Positions 44,477-53,791 of a stretch of DNA of 64,000 nucleotides are shown here, one piece after another; position 1 is the stretch's first letter; each line of letters opens with the position of its first letter. The notes under the pieces are model-generated. The model searched no databases. It was not told the DNA's origin and saw nothing but the letters and a program-made list of their open reading frames with translations. Position numbers and translations under genes: made by a program. The stretch spans positions 24,504-88,503 of the forward strand of contig JAAXJB010000112.1 of assembly GCA_012270065.1 (NCBI GenBank), given 5' to 3'. This stretch comes from Rubripirellula sp. Its GTDB lineage: Bacteria > Planctomycetota > Planctomycetia > Pirellulales > Pirellulaceae.

Positions 44477-45442
44477 TCACAGTGGCGCGGGCAGATCACG
44501 GGTTCGCAAGATCCGGTGGGCAATGGCAAAAAAAAGCACACCGAACGCAATGAGAATCAGCGGGTAAACCGGGGGAGCAAACATACCCTCGGGCAAGGTT
44601 TCCGTAAAACTCCACGGCCCGCCCAGACCGCGATCTGTGACGATCGACGTCATTTTCTGCGGCTTGTAGCAACTGAAAAAGGTGAACGACAGCAACCAGT
44701 CGAGAGATTCAGCGGCCTTTCCAAGTCCGTACATGACCAATTGCAAAATGTACACTGCGACCACAGCACCGACGGTTCTCCATCGGTAGCGGTCCAACGA
44801 ACTCAGCATGGTGGACAGGCCCAAAACAAAAAAGCCAAGTGAAAAAAGAGCCACGGTTGAGGCGGCGTAGGTTCGCACGTCGACACGGTCCCGTAACGGC
44901 ACTTCCAATTTTTCGGGACTCTCGACAGCAAGTGGAACATCGACATTGAAAAACGGAATCTGGAACGATGGTTGCTCCACGGTCTCCCTGACGGTCGTGG
45001 CGTACACACCGATTCCGATTCCTGCCCAGACCAGCAAGCACAGCAAAGCCAGCCCGCCGATCGAAACCGTTGCGTGTGAGAACAGCAGCGTACTACGTTT
45101 GATCGGCTGCGCGAGCAGCATTTCCAACGTCCCACGCCCCAATTCCCCACTGACGACATCACTTCCACGAGCAACACACCAGACAACAACGCATAAAATG
45201 ACGATTGGTTCGTCATACGTCATTCCAACGCGTCCCGGGTAGGTGAACAACGCATCAAAATCGATGGGCGCGAACTTTTCAAATTCCCGAAACTGCTCCA
45301 GAATCGTCCTGAATTGCCCCATGTCGAGCAGGCTGACCACCCACACCCTAACCCAGGCGAAGGCAAAAAGCGCGATACCACAGGCGTAAAAGAGCAAAGC
45401 AGATTGCCCCATGTACTTGCGAATCAGAACCCGACTGATCAT
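44477..45442 (-). CDS. ABC-2 type transporter permease
   Basis: A 321-residue membrane subunit of an ABC exporter. Six hydrophobic segments are visible (ALLFYACGIALFAFAWVRVWVV, IVILCVVVWCVARGSD, GGLALLCLLVWAGIGIGVYA, VALFSLGFFVLGLSTML, VGAVVAVYILQLVMYGLG, YPLILIAFGVLFFAIAHRIL). The SGELGRGTLEMLLAQPIKRSTLLFSH stretch is the conserved cytoplasmic coupling region of the ABC-2/NatB-type permeases. The ATG overlaps the stop of the ATPase gene by four bases, so the two form one transcription unit. The cargo is not indicated. Confidence 0.9.
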   Translation of the reverse strand: MISRVLIRKYMGQSALLFYACGIALFAFAWVRVWVVSLLDMGQFRTILEQFREFEKFAPIDFDALFTYPGRVGMTYDEPIVILCVVVWCVARGSDVVSGELGRGTLEMLLAQPIKRSTLLFSHATVSIGGLALLCLLVWAGIGIGVYATTVRETVEQPSFQIPFFNVDVPLAVESPEKLEVPLRDRVDVRTYAASTVALFSLGFFVLGLSTMLSSLDRYRWRTVGAVVAVYILQLVMYGLGKAAESLDWLLSFTFFSCYKPQKMTSIVTDRGLGGPWSFTETLPEGMFAPPVYPLILIAFGVLFFAIAHRILRTRDLPAPL

Positions 45443-46488
45443 ACGCTGCCCCCCTTCACCGAATCCTCATTCGCGACCTGGGGATCTGCTCGCCGATTCT
45501 CAACACCGGGCTTGCCACCATGCACGGACTCATACACCACACGAAGACCAAGCGGCTCAACTCGAATCTGCTGCAAGCACAGGGAATCGATCCATTCAAG
45601 TAATGGTGCCAAATCACCAGCGGTGTCAATTTGCACGTGGTCAGCATGCCCATATTGAATCTCACGCACCTTCACGTGCTGGCTCAACTCGGCCGGTACC
45701 GAGATTCTGATTTCCGGTTTTCGTGCAGTGATTCGATGCCGTTGGAACAAATCTCTCATCGCCAATTCATGCACCAACTTGCCGTGCCGCAGGAATGCCA
45801 CTCGATCACAGGTGTCCTCGATTTCGCTGAGGACGTGCGAGGAAAAGATAACGGTCCGTCCGGCGTCTCGCGCATTGAGCACCAGATCAAGCACGGTGGC
45901 TCGAATGGTCGGGTCCAGATTTGCAGTGGGCTCATCAAGAATCAACAGGGGCGTCGAGAGTCCCAACACGACCGACAAGGCAAGTTTCTGTCGCATGCCA
46001 GTTGACATGAAACCAACTCGGCGACGAGTCTGCAGTTCAAGCCGATCTGCCACCTCCAGGCTTCGTTGCAAATCACCGCATGGGTGCATTTCGGCGAAGA
46101 ATCGCAGCACACTGTCGCCGCGCATGTGCCTTGGGAGCCGCGCATCACCCGGAAGGTATGCAACCCGCTCGCGGAGCCCCACTCCATCGACACGAGGATC
46201 AAACCCATCCACGAGACAAGATCCGGAAGTCGGCTGCAAAAAGCCCAGCATCAGGCGGATCAAGGTTGTCTTGCCAGCGCCATTGGGCCCGAGGAGACCG
46301 AAGACTTCGCCTCTCCTGACGTGCAGGCAGCATTCCGAGAGCGCAGTAAAATCCCCGTAAATCTTCGTCAAATGGTCAATCTGAACCAAGTTGATGTCGG
46401 CATCGCTCCGAACCAGGTCGATGTCGCTAACTCTCGTCCGGGCTACTCCCGGCTGATCGGCTTCGGCAATCTCATCGCTGTGGCTCAT
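45439..46488 (-). CDS. ABC transporter ATP-binding protein
   Basis: A 349-residue ATPase that powers the permease downstream. Walker A is GPNGAGKTT, the signature loop is STGMRQKLALSVVLG (a variant of LSGGQ typical for ABC-2 exporters), Walker B is LLILDEPTANLD and the switch His is in IFSSHVLSE. About 35 extra residues precede the domain and a C-terminal extension of about 100 residues (EIRISVPAELSQHVKVREI) resembles the regulatory tail of the CcmA/NatA type. Divergent from argJ with about 220 bases between. Confidence 0.93.
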   Translation of the reverse strand: MSHSDEIAEADQPGVARTRVSDIDLVRSDADINLVQIDHLTKIYGDFTALSECCLHVRRGEVFGLLGPNGAGKTTLIRLMLGFLQPTSGSCLVDGFDPRVDGVGLRERVAYLPGDARLPRHMRGDSVLRFFAEMHPCGDLQRSLEVADRLELQTRRRVGFMSTGMRQKLALSVVLGLSTPLLILDEPTANLDPTIRATVLDLVLNARDAGRTVIFSSHVLSEIEDTCDRVAFLRHGKLVHELAMRDLFQRHRITARKPEIRISVPAELSQHVKVREIQYGHADHVQIDTAGDLAPLLEWIDSLCLQQIRVEPLGLRVVYESVHGGKPGVENRRADPQVANEDSVKGGSV

Positions 46489-46709
46489 CTGATTTTGCTT
46501 CGCCGGGGAGAAAAAGACGGCGCAGTAACGCGCGGCAGTACTCGCTAGTATGCCGGTTAGTCAAATCGGGACAAGCCACCGCAAACGGCGAGATTCTGGT
46601 GATCCACGATGTTGCTGAAACCCGATCATGCACAAACGATTCCCCGTTCGTATTGGATGTCACCACACACCCGATACCCAAATTGGCACAAAAACAGACT
46701 GTTAAACAA

Positions 46710-47963
46710 ATGACTTCCCCTGACAACGTCCCTTTTTCCGAAGCGATTGCATCTTCCGAGAGGAATGCCAATGCAATTCCGAGTGACGCACTGCCAACCG
46801 GTTTTTCGTATGCGGGGGTAGCCTGCGGCATCAAACCGAGTGGCAATCTGGACGTCTCCCTGATCGTGTCAGAGCAGCCAGTTGTCGCCGCAGGAGTCTA
46901 CACGCAAAACCAGGTCGTCGCCGCACCGGTCGTCCTGACCCGCGAGAAGACTCCCAACCATTCCATTCGCGCCGTCATCACCAACAGTGGAAACGCTAAC
47001 GCTTGCACGGGCGACCAGGGCATGGCAGATGCCCAGGAGATGTGTTCCCTTGTTGCAGAAAAAATTGGCTGCTCTGCCGAAAGCATCTTGCTGATGAGCA
47101 CGGGTGTCATCGGAAAACACCTTCCCATGGATTGCATACGGAACGGCATTCGTGACGCTTACTCTCAACTCGAAGGCACACCAGCGGCATTTGTGCGATC
47201 AGCAGAAGCGATTCGCACCACCGATAAAAATCTAAAAGTGGAATTCGAACAGATCGACCTGGGCGGGCGTGAGTTCCGCATCGCAGCAATGGCCAAGGGC
47301 GCTGGGATGATCGCCCCGAACATGGCCACCATGCTTTCCACCATTCTGACAGATGTACCGCTTACGGCTGAGATGGCACAAGAAACTCTGAGCCGGGTAG
47401 CAGCCGCCAGTTTCAACCGGGTCAGCGTCGATGGTCATACGAGCACCAACGATACACTCCTGCTGCTTTCCAGCGGCCAAGGTGCCCCCTTGAACTCCGC
47501 TGAGCAGATCGAATTCGAGAATTCACTGACAAACCTGGCAATCAAACTTGCCAAGCAGCTCGTCGCCGATGGCGAGGGCGCCCAGCATGTCATGTCAATT
47601 CTTGTGAAAGGAGCCGCAGACGAATCCACCGCCGAAATCGTTGCCAAAACGGTTGCAGCCAGTCCACTGGTCAAAACAGCAATCACAGGCGGCGACCCGA
47701 ATTGGGGACGAATCGTATCAGCCGCCGGTTATGCCGAAGCTCGAATCTGCCCGGAAAAAACCAGTTTGGAGATTCTAGGAACCACCATCTATCTCCATGG
47801 TTCACCTGTCGACTTTGACGAAGCCGCTCTTAGCCACAAGATGAAAACCAGCCCGGAAGTTTCCATGGTTCTGTCGGTAGGTGACGGCCCCGGTACAGCG
47901 CAGTACTGGGCCAGCGACCTGACCACTGATTACGTGCAATTCAATTCTGAATACACGACCTGA
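46710..47963 (+). CDS. argJ: Bifunctional glutamate N-acetyltransferase / ornithine acetyltransferase
   Basis: Transfers acetyl from N-acetylornithine to glutamate in arginine biosynthesis; bifunctional members also use acetyl-CoA. The self-cleaving site is intact in GAGMIAPNMATMLSTILTD, where the Thr after Ala becomes the nucleophile of the beta chain. Other family blocks are GYVTNSGNANACTG-like AVITNSGNANACTG, STGVIGKHLPM, NRVSVDGHTSTNDT, GEGAQHVMSI and GGDPNWGRIVSAAGYA. The ATG at 46710 gives 417 residues, the usual size; the GTG at 46599 adds an unrelated extension. It connects to speA at 55 kb only through the common arginine pool. Confidence 0.95.
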   Translation: MTSPDNVPFSEAIASSERNANAIPSDALPTGFSYAGVACGIKPSGNLDVSLIVSEQPVVAAGVYTQNQVVAAPVVLTREKTPNHSIRAVITNSGNANACTGDQGMADAQEMCSLVAEKIGCSAESILLMSTGVIGKHLPMDCIRNGIRDAYSQLEGTPAAFVRSAEAIRTTDKNLKVEFEQIDLGGREFRIAAMAKGAGMIAPNMATMLSTILTDVPLTAEMAQETLSRVAAASFNRVSVDGHTSTNDTLLLLSSGQGAPLNSAEQIEFENSLTNLAIKLAKQLVADGEGAQHVMSILVKGAADESTAEIVAKTVAASPLVKTAITGGDPNWGRIVSAAGYAEARICPEKTSLEILGTTIYLHGSPVDFDEAALSHKMKTSPEVSMVLSVGDGPGTAQYWASDLTTDYVQFNSEYTT

Positions 47964-48078
47964 TGCCGACCATTCATTCTGCCAGTCAAACCATGGCAAC
48001 CGATCAAACGGGTGAGTCTATCTGCTGATGAAGACGGCAATCCTGCAGGCTTGCGTGATGCACAGGTTAGCAGCCAAC

Positions 48079-48153
48079 GTGCCTCAAAATGCCGTGCCTC
48101 AAAATGCCGTGCCTCAAAATGCCAAGCCTCAGAATGCCGTGCCTTGCAATACA
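48079..48153. repeat. Tandem 15-bp repeat, about 5 copies
   Basis: GTGCCTCAAAATGCC is present three times exactly (48079-48123), then AAGCCTCAGAATGCC and a decayed fifth copy. It lies between argJ and the next minus-strand gene. The unit is a multiple of three, which keeps frames open and creates false ORFs on both strands. Confidence 0.9.
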
Positions 48154-48193
48154 AAAACTGGAACGATGCGACGGTTGTCCGACGCTCAATCAG

Positions 48194-48538
48194 TCAGTCG
48201 GCTCCAAGTTGATCGCCGTACTGCTCGAAAACGACCGGCAGATAGGTTTGAACCCAGCCACGAAGCATTTCATTGCTGGATGATATTGCAGTCTGATCAT
48301 TCACATGACCATCACGTTCAGCCAATACAATTGCAGCCAGAACATGTTGAACATCGACGGGATGAGGAACGACATTCTCAAGTTCGATTGCCAGATCGAA
48401 TAATACCCGGCCAACATCGGCGTCAACGGAAACCTGCCCGGCTTCGTCCAATCTGATTCCCTGGGCGATCAATCGCGAAACATTCGGTCTTTCCACGGTC
48501 TTGTGTCCGATCTGGATGATTGTGGGAGTGGCCGGCAA
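48194..48538 (-). CDS. Hypothetical small protein downstream of sulfatase
   Basis: A frame of up to 114 residues, 35 bases after the sulfatase stop on the same strand. The translation looks like a folded soluble protein (IRLDEAGQVSVDADVGRVLFDLAIELENV, VQHVLAAIVLAERDGHVN) and third-position GC in the part I read is about 60 percent, similar to true genes here. No ATG is available; the start could be TTG 48538 or an inner GTG (48496). I do not recognise it. Confidence 0.5.
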   Translation of the reverse strand: MPATPTIIQIGHKTVERPNVSRLIAQGIRLDEAGQVSVDADVGRVLFDLAIELENVVPHPVDVQHVLAAIVLAERDGHVNDQTAISSSNEMLRGWVQTYLPVVFEQYGDQLGAD

Positions 48539-48573
48539 GCCCGGTCGGGACTGCCAGAAAATCCAGACTTCAC

Positions 48574-50091
48574 TTACGGGAGTCGCTCATCAAGCTGCTT
48601 TTTCAACCTGGCAACCACATTCGGATACTCGCTGGCGAGGTTGTGTGTTTCAGCGTCAGGTTGATCATGATCGTAGAGTTCGACAGCTCCTTTGCCGTGG
48701 ACGATCAAGCGATAACGTTGGGTTCGAATCGTTCTTCCCCTGCGTCCGTACGAAATGGCGGAATGTCCTTTTGCCGAGATATTCTCAAGACATGGTTTCA
48801 GGGACACCCCATCAAGCCCCGATGGCGTTGGAACTCCCGTCAACTGACACAGCGTTGGAAAGACATCAATTGATTCCACCATCGAATCAGTTGTCTCACC
48901 GGGTGCTCCGAGCCCCTTGTACTGGATGATCAGAGGTGACCTCAAAGACTCTTCAAACAAGGCATGCTTCCCCCAGATCGCGTGTTCTCCCAGATGCCAC
49001 CCATGGTCTCCCCAAAGCACAACGACCGTGTCATCCCGCACGCCCAAACGGTCCAGACGCTTCAACAACTGTCCAACCAGAGCATCAGCATAGGTAACGC
49101 ATGCCGCGTAATGCCTGCGAACCTCGGTCGCGAAAGCCGCATCCCGATTTGGATCACGGCCCCAACGATTGTATTTCATGAACTCACCGGAGCCATGCCA
49201 TGTGGTAATGCCTTCAGGTTTTTTCGGGTGAGAAATCGGGGGTAGTTCAACATCCTCGTAGGCCTGCATGTATTTCGCTGGTGCACCAAACGGCAGATGA
49301 GGGCGGATGATGCCCACGGCAAGAAAGAATGGCTTCTCTGCATCTGCTGCCAGCGAATCCATCTGCCTCAGCGACTCAGCAACGATCAGACCGTCCGGAT
49401 AAATTTCATCCTCCCCAGCCACGGACTGGAAAACATCCATGTCCTTCGCGTTTTTACGGATTTCACCATTCGCCAAACCATGCATCGCCCCTCGTGGATG
49501 TTTCCACGGACCTGCAGGCAGGAGATGACGATCCCAGCTCTTGGGCATTTCCAACTGCTGGCCATCATCCCAATCACTACCGCCGCGGCCACCGGGATGA
49601 TGTGAAACCTTGCCCACCGAAACAGTGGTGTAACCATGTGACCGAAACCATGCGGGCATGGAGGCCTGTACGGAGGATGGATCACTGACAAGCTGTTTTG
49701 CACGTTTGAAAAGTGCCCCGTTATCGCCGGGACCATACTGCCCAGTCAGCAATGCATAACGCGAAGCGCCGCATGTTGGCGCCTGCACGTAATGGCTCGA
49801 AAAAATCCGTCCATTGGACGCGAGCTGATCAATGTTTGGTGAAGAAATGTATTCCTTGCCGTAACACCCGAGTTCAGGTCGCAAGTCGTCCACACAAATC
49901 AACAGCACATTCGGTTGACGAACCGGTTTGTCGCCGTCTGCTAGGACAGGCTCAAGGCTGGTGCCGCCAAGCAACAAGGCGAACACAAGCCCCAGAACAC
50001 GGCGGCCAGGAAAGTGCTTCGGGCAGGCGTGGGAACAGGGCCGGACAACAGACAACCGCCAACGATTCAGACGTTCAACGTGAACACGCAC
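48574..50091 (-). CDS. Exported sulfatase with CGASR signature (iduronate/choline-sulfatase-like)
   Basis: A sulfatase of about 505 residues. The GTG at 50091 is chosen since TGGGAGG is six bases upstream and it begins before the signal peptide ([22 protein letters not shown]) without the repeat-derived extension of the track ORF. Metal site [14 protein letters not shown] and signature CGASR near residue 109 follow; here Ala replaces the usual Pro of CxPSR, an allowed but less common version. [27 protein letters not shown] and [25 protein letters not shown] place it with the iduronate-2-sulfatase-like group. The gene precedes a small hypothetical gene. Confidence 0.92.
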   Translation of the reverse strand: MRVHVERLNRWRLSVVRPCSHACPKHFPGRRVLGLVFALLLGGTSLEPVLADGDKPVRQPNVLLICVDDLRPELGCYGKEYISSPNIDQLASNGRIFSSHYVQAPTCGASRYALLTGQYGPGDNGALFKRAKQLVSDPSSVQASMPAWFRSHGYTTVSVGKVSHHPGGRGGSDWDDGQQLEMPKSWDRHLLPAGPWKHPRGAMHGLANGEIRKNAKDMDVFQSVAGEDEIYPDGLIVAESLRQMDSLAADAEKPFFLAVGIIRPHLPFGAPAKYMQAYEDVELPPISHPKKPEGITTWHGSGEFMKYNRWGRDPNRDAAFATEVRRHYAACVTYADALVGQLLKRLDRLGVRDDTVVVLWGDHGWHLGEHAIWGKHALFEESLRSPLIIQYKGLGAPGETTDSMVESIDVFPTLCQLTGVPTPSGLDGVSLKPCLENISAKGHSAISYGRRGRTIRTQRYRLIVHGKGAVELYDHDQPDAETHNLASEYPNVVARLKKQLDERLP

Positions 50092-50097
50092 ACACAG

Positions 50098-50104
50098 CCT
50101 CCCA
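50098..50104 (-). promoter_or_regulatory. Shine-Dalgarno fixing the GTG start of the third sulfatase
   Basis: TGGGAGG on the minus strand, six bases before GTG 50091. It argues that the 48 codons further upstream in the track ORF, which run into the 16-base repeat, are not translated. Confidence 0.7.
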
Positions 50105-50154
50105 AGGATTTCAAGCCAGCTGGATAGATTTTCTGCTTGTCTGTCCCGGGATCG

Positions 50155-50218
50155 TGCAATATCTGGATTTTGCAATGTCTGGATCTTGCAAGATCTGGAT
50201 TTTGCAATGTCAGGCCGA
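50155..50218. repeat. Tandem 16-bp repeat, 3-4 copies
   Basis: TGCAATATCTGGATTT, TGCAATGTCTGGATCT and TGCAAGATCTGGATTT in tandem (50155-50202), then a partial fourth copy. It lies between the third sulfatase and the hyperacidic protein gene. Confidence 0.88.
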
Positions 50219-50241
50219 CAAGCCGAGCACGACAAGCAAGA

Positions 50242-50697
50242 TCAATCGATGTTGTCAAAATCTTCGAAATCGTCGAGCCCGTCTTCAACCTCTGGCTCTT
50301 CGTTGGCTTTGCTGCCCAACCCGAATTCAGCACTGATTTCGTCATCAATCTCGATTTCGTAATCGTCTTCTACTTCTTCTTCAAAGTCATCATCGAAATT
50401 ATCATCAAAATCGTCTTCATCGATGTCATCAAATTCATCGAGGTCGTCGTCGTCATCCAGATCATCCTGGAAGCCAACGTCCGGGTTGCCCTCCCCATCT
50501 CCATCATCAATAAAGCCATCGTCATCGTCCGACGATGAGCCCCCGCCCAAGTCATCACCACCATCATCCGACAGGTCATCATCCAGATCCTCGCTAACCA
50601 CCGTAACAACGGTTCCTCCAGCATCGGGCAACGCCGCAACAGGAGTGGGAATGACGATATCGGAAGCAGTTCCAGGGAGATCAGCAACAACAGCCAT
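50242..50697 (-). CDS. Hyperacidic Asp/Glu-rich protein
   Basis: A 151-residue protein in which the C-terminal 110 residues are more than half Asp and Glu (for example DDDDDLDEFDDIDEDDFDD). A short apolar N-terminus (IVIPTPVAALPDAGGTVVTVV) and Gly/Ser stretch precede it. There is no membrane helix. Very low pI proteins of this type can bind calcium or basic proteins, or act as intrinsically disordered ion buffers. I recognise no domain. The opposite-strand frame reads as a hydrophobic stretch and is a codon-reversal artefact. Confidence 0.7.
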   Translation of the reverse strand: MAVVADLPGTASDIVIPTPVAALPDAGGTVVTVVSEDLDDDLSDDGGDDLGGGSSSDDDDGFIDDGDGEGNPDVGFQDDLDDDDDLDEFDDIDEDDFDDNFDDDFEEEVEDDYEIEIDDEISAEFGLGSKANEEPEVEDGLDDFEDFDNID

Positions 50698-51265
50698 GAG
50701 CGAAGATTAAAGAATGAGGTTCTGCAAAAAAAGAAGTCAACTCAGATGACTTCCGTAGTTTATCGAAGCACCGCCAGCGGGGGAATCGTCGTCGACAGGC
50801 AAGTCCAATGCGGGCAGCTTACGGGATCTTAACCCACCAAACAGATAGGTAGACTCAGAAACCATGGAAAGATGGGGCAAAAGCGTAGTTTTTGTCAACT
50901 TTCCCGGTCTGACCGATTATTTCCACCCGAATGATGACCAATCACCGATAGGAACGGAAGTGGGCAGAGCACGTCTCGTCTTCGTGGTGAGATTTTTGCC
51001 TCGCAGGTCGGGACATCCGAGGTTTGTCATCTGCCCGGCGTTGCACCGTGAAAGTGGCACCGAGTCACGGGTTGGCTGACTGCCCTAGCAGGAAATTCTG
51101 ACATTTTGATAGTGAGAATTCAGGGCGAGTTTCTAGCCACCTGTTGGGCAGCATTTTGAGAAAGCAATGGATCAGCCCACCCAACCGACGCTGCTTCCCC
51201 AGTGCAAAACTCGCGAGCCAGAAAGCCATCCCCCGGATCAATCGACCTTTTTCGGATTACGCTTC
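50698..51265. other. Divergent intergenic region, nothing recognised
   Basis: About 570 bases between the hyperacidic protein gene and the LpoB-like lipoprotein. The 71-codon frame at 50864 and the N-terminal part of the 51167 ORF have no domain features. Promoters in both directions are expected but not assignable. Confidence 0.35.
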
Positions 51266-52018
51266 ATGAACACGCCACAACATCATTTCCGTTGCGGGTA
51301 TCTCGTACTCACATTTGCCTGCTGCTCCATCGCTGGCTGTGCGAGTCAGTACGGGCATATCCTTGCCAAACAGGACAAGGATCTTGTGGGTAGTCATGCT
51401 GCGGGTGCAGCAACATGGAATCCGCTGGTAGATAATTCAGTAGCACAATTGCTTGGCAGATGTCCCCCAGCAGTGCAGCCAGCAGCCTTTCAAACTGCTT
51501 CGGGGGCAGCGGATGAAGCAACTGTCAATCCGACGCTGCTGACGTCCGAAACATCGGGTGTTTTGGCTCGCGGTCCGGCATCCGTCTGCTTCATCGGCAT
51601 CGAAAATAAAAGTGCCGAGGAATTGGGTGATTTCAAGGATCAGCTGTACCAGCGTATTGACACACAGATCAACTCGGCAGAGAGCTTCCGGGCAATCAGC
51701 CGTCGAATGGTCGACGCAGCCCTGCTGGAAACACGAATCAGACCTGATGGTCTATTTCTGCCTGCCAACCGTGCTGCTTTCGCAGCAGCGCTCGGTCGCC
51801 AAGGAGCTCCTGTGGACTACCTGCTGTACGCCACGGTCACCAGCGGCACAACCGATCGGAACAACAGCAGCCAGCGCGACTATGAACTCACTCTGGAAAT
51901 GGTCAACATGCACTCGGGTGAGTTTCTGAAAGAGTCAGCCAAGATTCGCAAGGGATACAGCAAGAACCGTGCGAGCAAATGGTGGAATTACGGTTGGCTG
52001 GGCCAGGGCGATGGTTGA
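51266..52018 (+). CDS. LpoB-like lipoprotein (penicillin-binding-protein activator family)
   Basis: A 250-residue lipoprotein of the LpoB/YcfM family; in E. coli LpoB activates the peptidoglycan synthase PBP1B from the outer membrane. The ATG at 51266 places a signal peptide and lipobox (IAGC) at the N-terminus; the track ORF starts 33 codons too early. A Pro/Ala-rich linker precedes the globular domain (VCFIGIENKSAEELGDFKDQLY, FRAISRRMVDAALLETRI, YLLYATVTSGTT, YELTLEMVNMHSGEFLKESAKIRKGY), which matches the LpoB fold. Adjacent to a COG3014-like lipoprotein, as in many genomes. Since many planctomycetes have few canonical divisome proteins, the target is open. Confidence 0.85.
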   Translation: MNTPQHHFRCGYLVLTFACCSIAGCASQYGHILAKQDKDLVGSHAAGAATWNPLVDNSVAQLLGRCPPAVQPAAFQTASGAADEATVNPTLLTSETSGVLARGPASVCFIGIENKSAEELGDFKDQLYQRIDTQINSAESFRAISRRMVDAALLETRIRPDGLFLPANRAAFAAALGRQGAPVDYLLYATVTSGTTDRNNSSQRDYELTLEMVNMHSGEFLKESAKIRKGYSKNRASKWWNYGWLGQGDG

Positions 52019-52099
52019 TCTGGAACATACAGGTTTTTCGCTGACTTGAATCATCAAGTCGGCGGGATATTTCAGTCGCCATGATCAAAGGGTGGCTTC

Positions 52100-53509
52100 A
52101 TGGCACAGCGTTGTCGCTTTATCAATCTACTCCTGTCACTCACCCTGTTTGCGCACCTTGCGGGTTGCGCAAGATCAGTGGCAACGATTGGCACAGCCCA
52201 CCGGGCATTCGCCACTGGTGATCTTGACGCGGCGTCATTGGCACTCAAAGAAATAGCGAACGAGTCGCCGCAAATGAAAGACACCGCAAGCCTTGACATG
52301 GCCATCGTCGAACTTGCAGCAGGAAAAACCTCTGCTGCGGAACGCCGCTTGAGAGCCTTGCGTGACCACTTTGATACGGTTCCCAAAATCAAGCCCATCC
52401 ATGAACTCGCCTCGGTTGCGACCGACGAAAACGCAAGACCTTTTTACCCAGCGGGATACGAAGAGGTAATGCTCCGAACCATGCTTGCGTTCTGCTCTCT
52501 GGCGGGTGACCAGGTCGACGCCGAAAGCTATACGCTGCAAGCGATCACCCGTCAGACTGAGCTTGCCAGGCAAGCAGACCAGCAAGGTCTCAATGGTACC
52601 AACCTTTACCAACCGATCGCGATCGCCCCATATCTGCGAGGCGTTCTCAGGGAAGCCACCCATCACGATTATGATGACGCTTCGAGGTATTATCAGCTTG
52701 TCAGTTCCGTCCGGCCGGAATTTTCCGCTGCAGCCAACGATATCATCCGATCACAGAACGGCACACATAGCCAACACGGCAACGGAGTCCTGTACGTCAT
52801 CTCATGTGTTGGACGCGGCCCAGTTCTCCGCGAAACTGTTGCACCAACCACAACCGCAGCATTGGCCATCGCATCCTCAGTATTGAACACAGCAACCAAC
52901 CAGAAAAGCAAAGAGAGCTCGCCCAGCACCAGTCAGGCTGATGGCACCACCGCTGACGCGATCGACGAGGAAGTACCGGCATTGCCCAACATCGCTTCGG
53001 TCAAGGTGCCCGAGGTATTCATTCCGGCCAGTCCCATTGCTCGATTGGGAATCACCGTGAATGGAAAAATTGCGGGCACGACCGAAACAGTGACTGACAT
53101 CGGCGAATTGGCAATCCGGCAAAACACCGCGGAAATGCCGTGGACAATTGCAAGGGCTATCGTGCGGAGGGTCGCCAAGGAAACGGCGGTTGCATCGATC
53201 ACAGATGCCATCGGTCTTGAAGGAACAGCTGGATCAATGTTCCACTTTGCGACCGCATCTGCATGGAGTGGGTTGGAAAAAGCAGACCTCCGCTGCTGGG
53301 GTTTGCTACCGCGTGAAATTCAGGTTTTGCGGACTGAACTGCCAGCAGGTGATCACGAAGTCCATGTTTTGCCGCTGAATTCTGCAAGTGACACCATTTC
53401 ATCCGGCAAGCGAGTCACCGTATCGATCAACAATGGCCGAAACCACTATCTGATTGTCATGGCGCCAACCGAGCGAATGCACCTGATTCAACAAACCACG
53501 AAGAATTGA
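52100..53509 (+). CDS. COG3014-like lipoprotein
   Basis: A 469-residue lipoprotein with lipobox HLAGC and an AAGGG ribosome site seven bases before the ATG. The N-terminal third is TPR-like (AHRAFATGDLDAASLALKEIA, AAERRLRALRDHF). The C-terminal half contains VLYVISCVGRGPVLRET, RLGITVNGKIAGTTETVTDIGELA and ISSGKRVTVSINNGRNHYLIV, the pattern of the COG3014 family found next to LpoB genes. It follows the LpoB-like gene after about 80 bases on the same strand, supporting a shared function in the envelope. No enzymatic activity is suggested. Confidence 0.78.
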   Translation: MAQRCRFINLLLSLTLFAHLAGCARSVATIGTAHRAFATGDLDAASLALKEIANESPQMKDTASLDMAIVELAAGKTSAAERRLRALRDHFDTVPKIKPIHELASVATDENARPFYPAGYEEVMLRTMLAFCSLAGDQVDAESYTLQAITRQTELARQADQQGLNGTNLYQPIAIAPYLRGVLREATHHDYDDASRYYQLVSSVRPEFSAAANDIIRSQNGTHSQHGNGVLYVISCVGRGPVLRETVAPTTTAALAIASSVLNTATNQKSKESSPSTSQADGTTADAIDEEVPALPNIASVKVPEVFIPASPIARLGITVNGKIAGTTETVTDIGELAIRQNTAEMPWTIARAIVRRVAKETAVASITDAIGLEGTAGSMFHFATASAWSGLEKADLRCWGLLPREIQVLRTELPAGDHEVHVLPLNSASDTISSGKRVTVSINNGRNHYLIVMAPTERMHLIQQTTKN

Positions 53510-53605
53510 AAATTTCGCGTGGCTGACTTGGCGTCGGCATGGGCGTCAAAGCGTCAGGATCGTCACTGGATTGCGAACTGGGAAAGATCGCCACCGCACC
53601 CCGTA

Positions 53606-53669
53606 GCCATCGATGCCGGGCTGCCATCGCTGCCGGGCTGCAATCGATCCCGGGCTGCAATCCATGCAG
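53606..53669. repeat. Tandem 17-bp repeat, about 3.8 copies
   Basis: GCCATCGATGCCGGGCT, GCCATCGCTGCCGGGCT, GCAATCGATCCCGGGCT and a partial GCAATCCATGCAG, between the COG3014-like gene and the convergent dioxygenase gene. The surrounding 280 bases hold no gene. Confidence 0.88.
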
Positions 53670-53791
53670 TGTCAGATCTTTTCTCCCAATCGCTGTCGCC
53701 TCTTCAGCATTCGGCCCTTTTCGAGCCAAAGCCAAAGAAGCAACGCAGAATCATCCATTTCAGCAATCGCAATGCAGGGGATGCCTCGGGG

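Noticed and set aside
48079-48153. Possible CRISPR array
   Set aside because: Units are 15 bases, directly adjacent without spacers; no cas genes. The same applies to the repeats near 50.2, 53.6 and 63.95 kb.
50423-50710. Ser-rich 95-codon plus ORF opposite the hyperacidic gene
   Set aside because: GAT/GAC-rich genes always give Ser/Ile/Val-rich reverse frames; no start signal.
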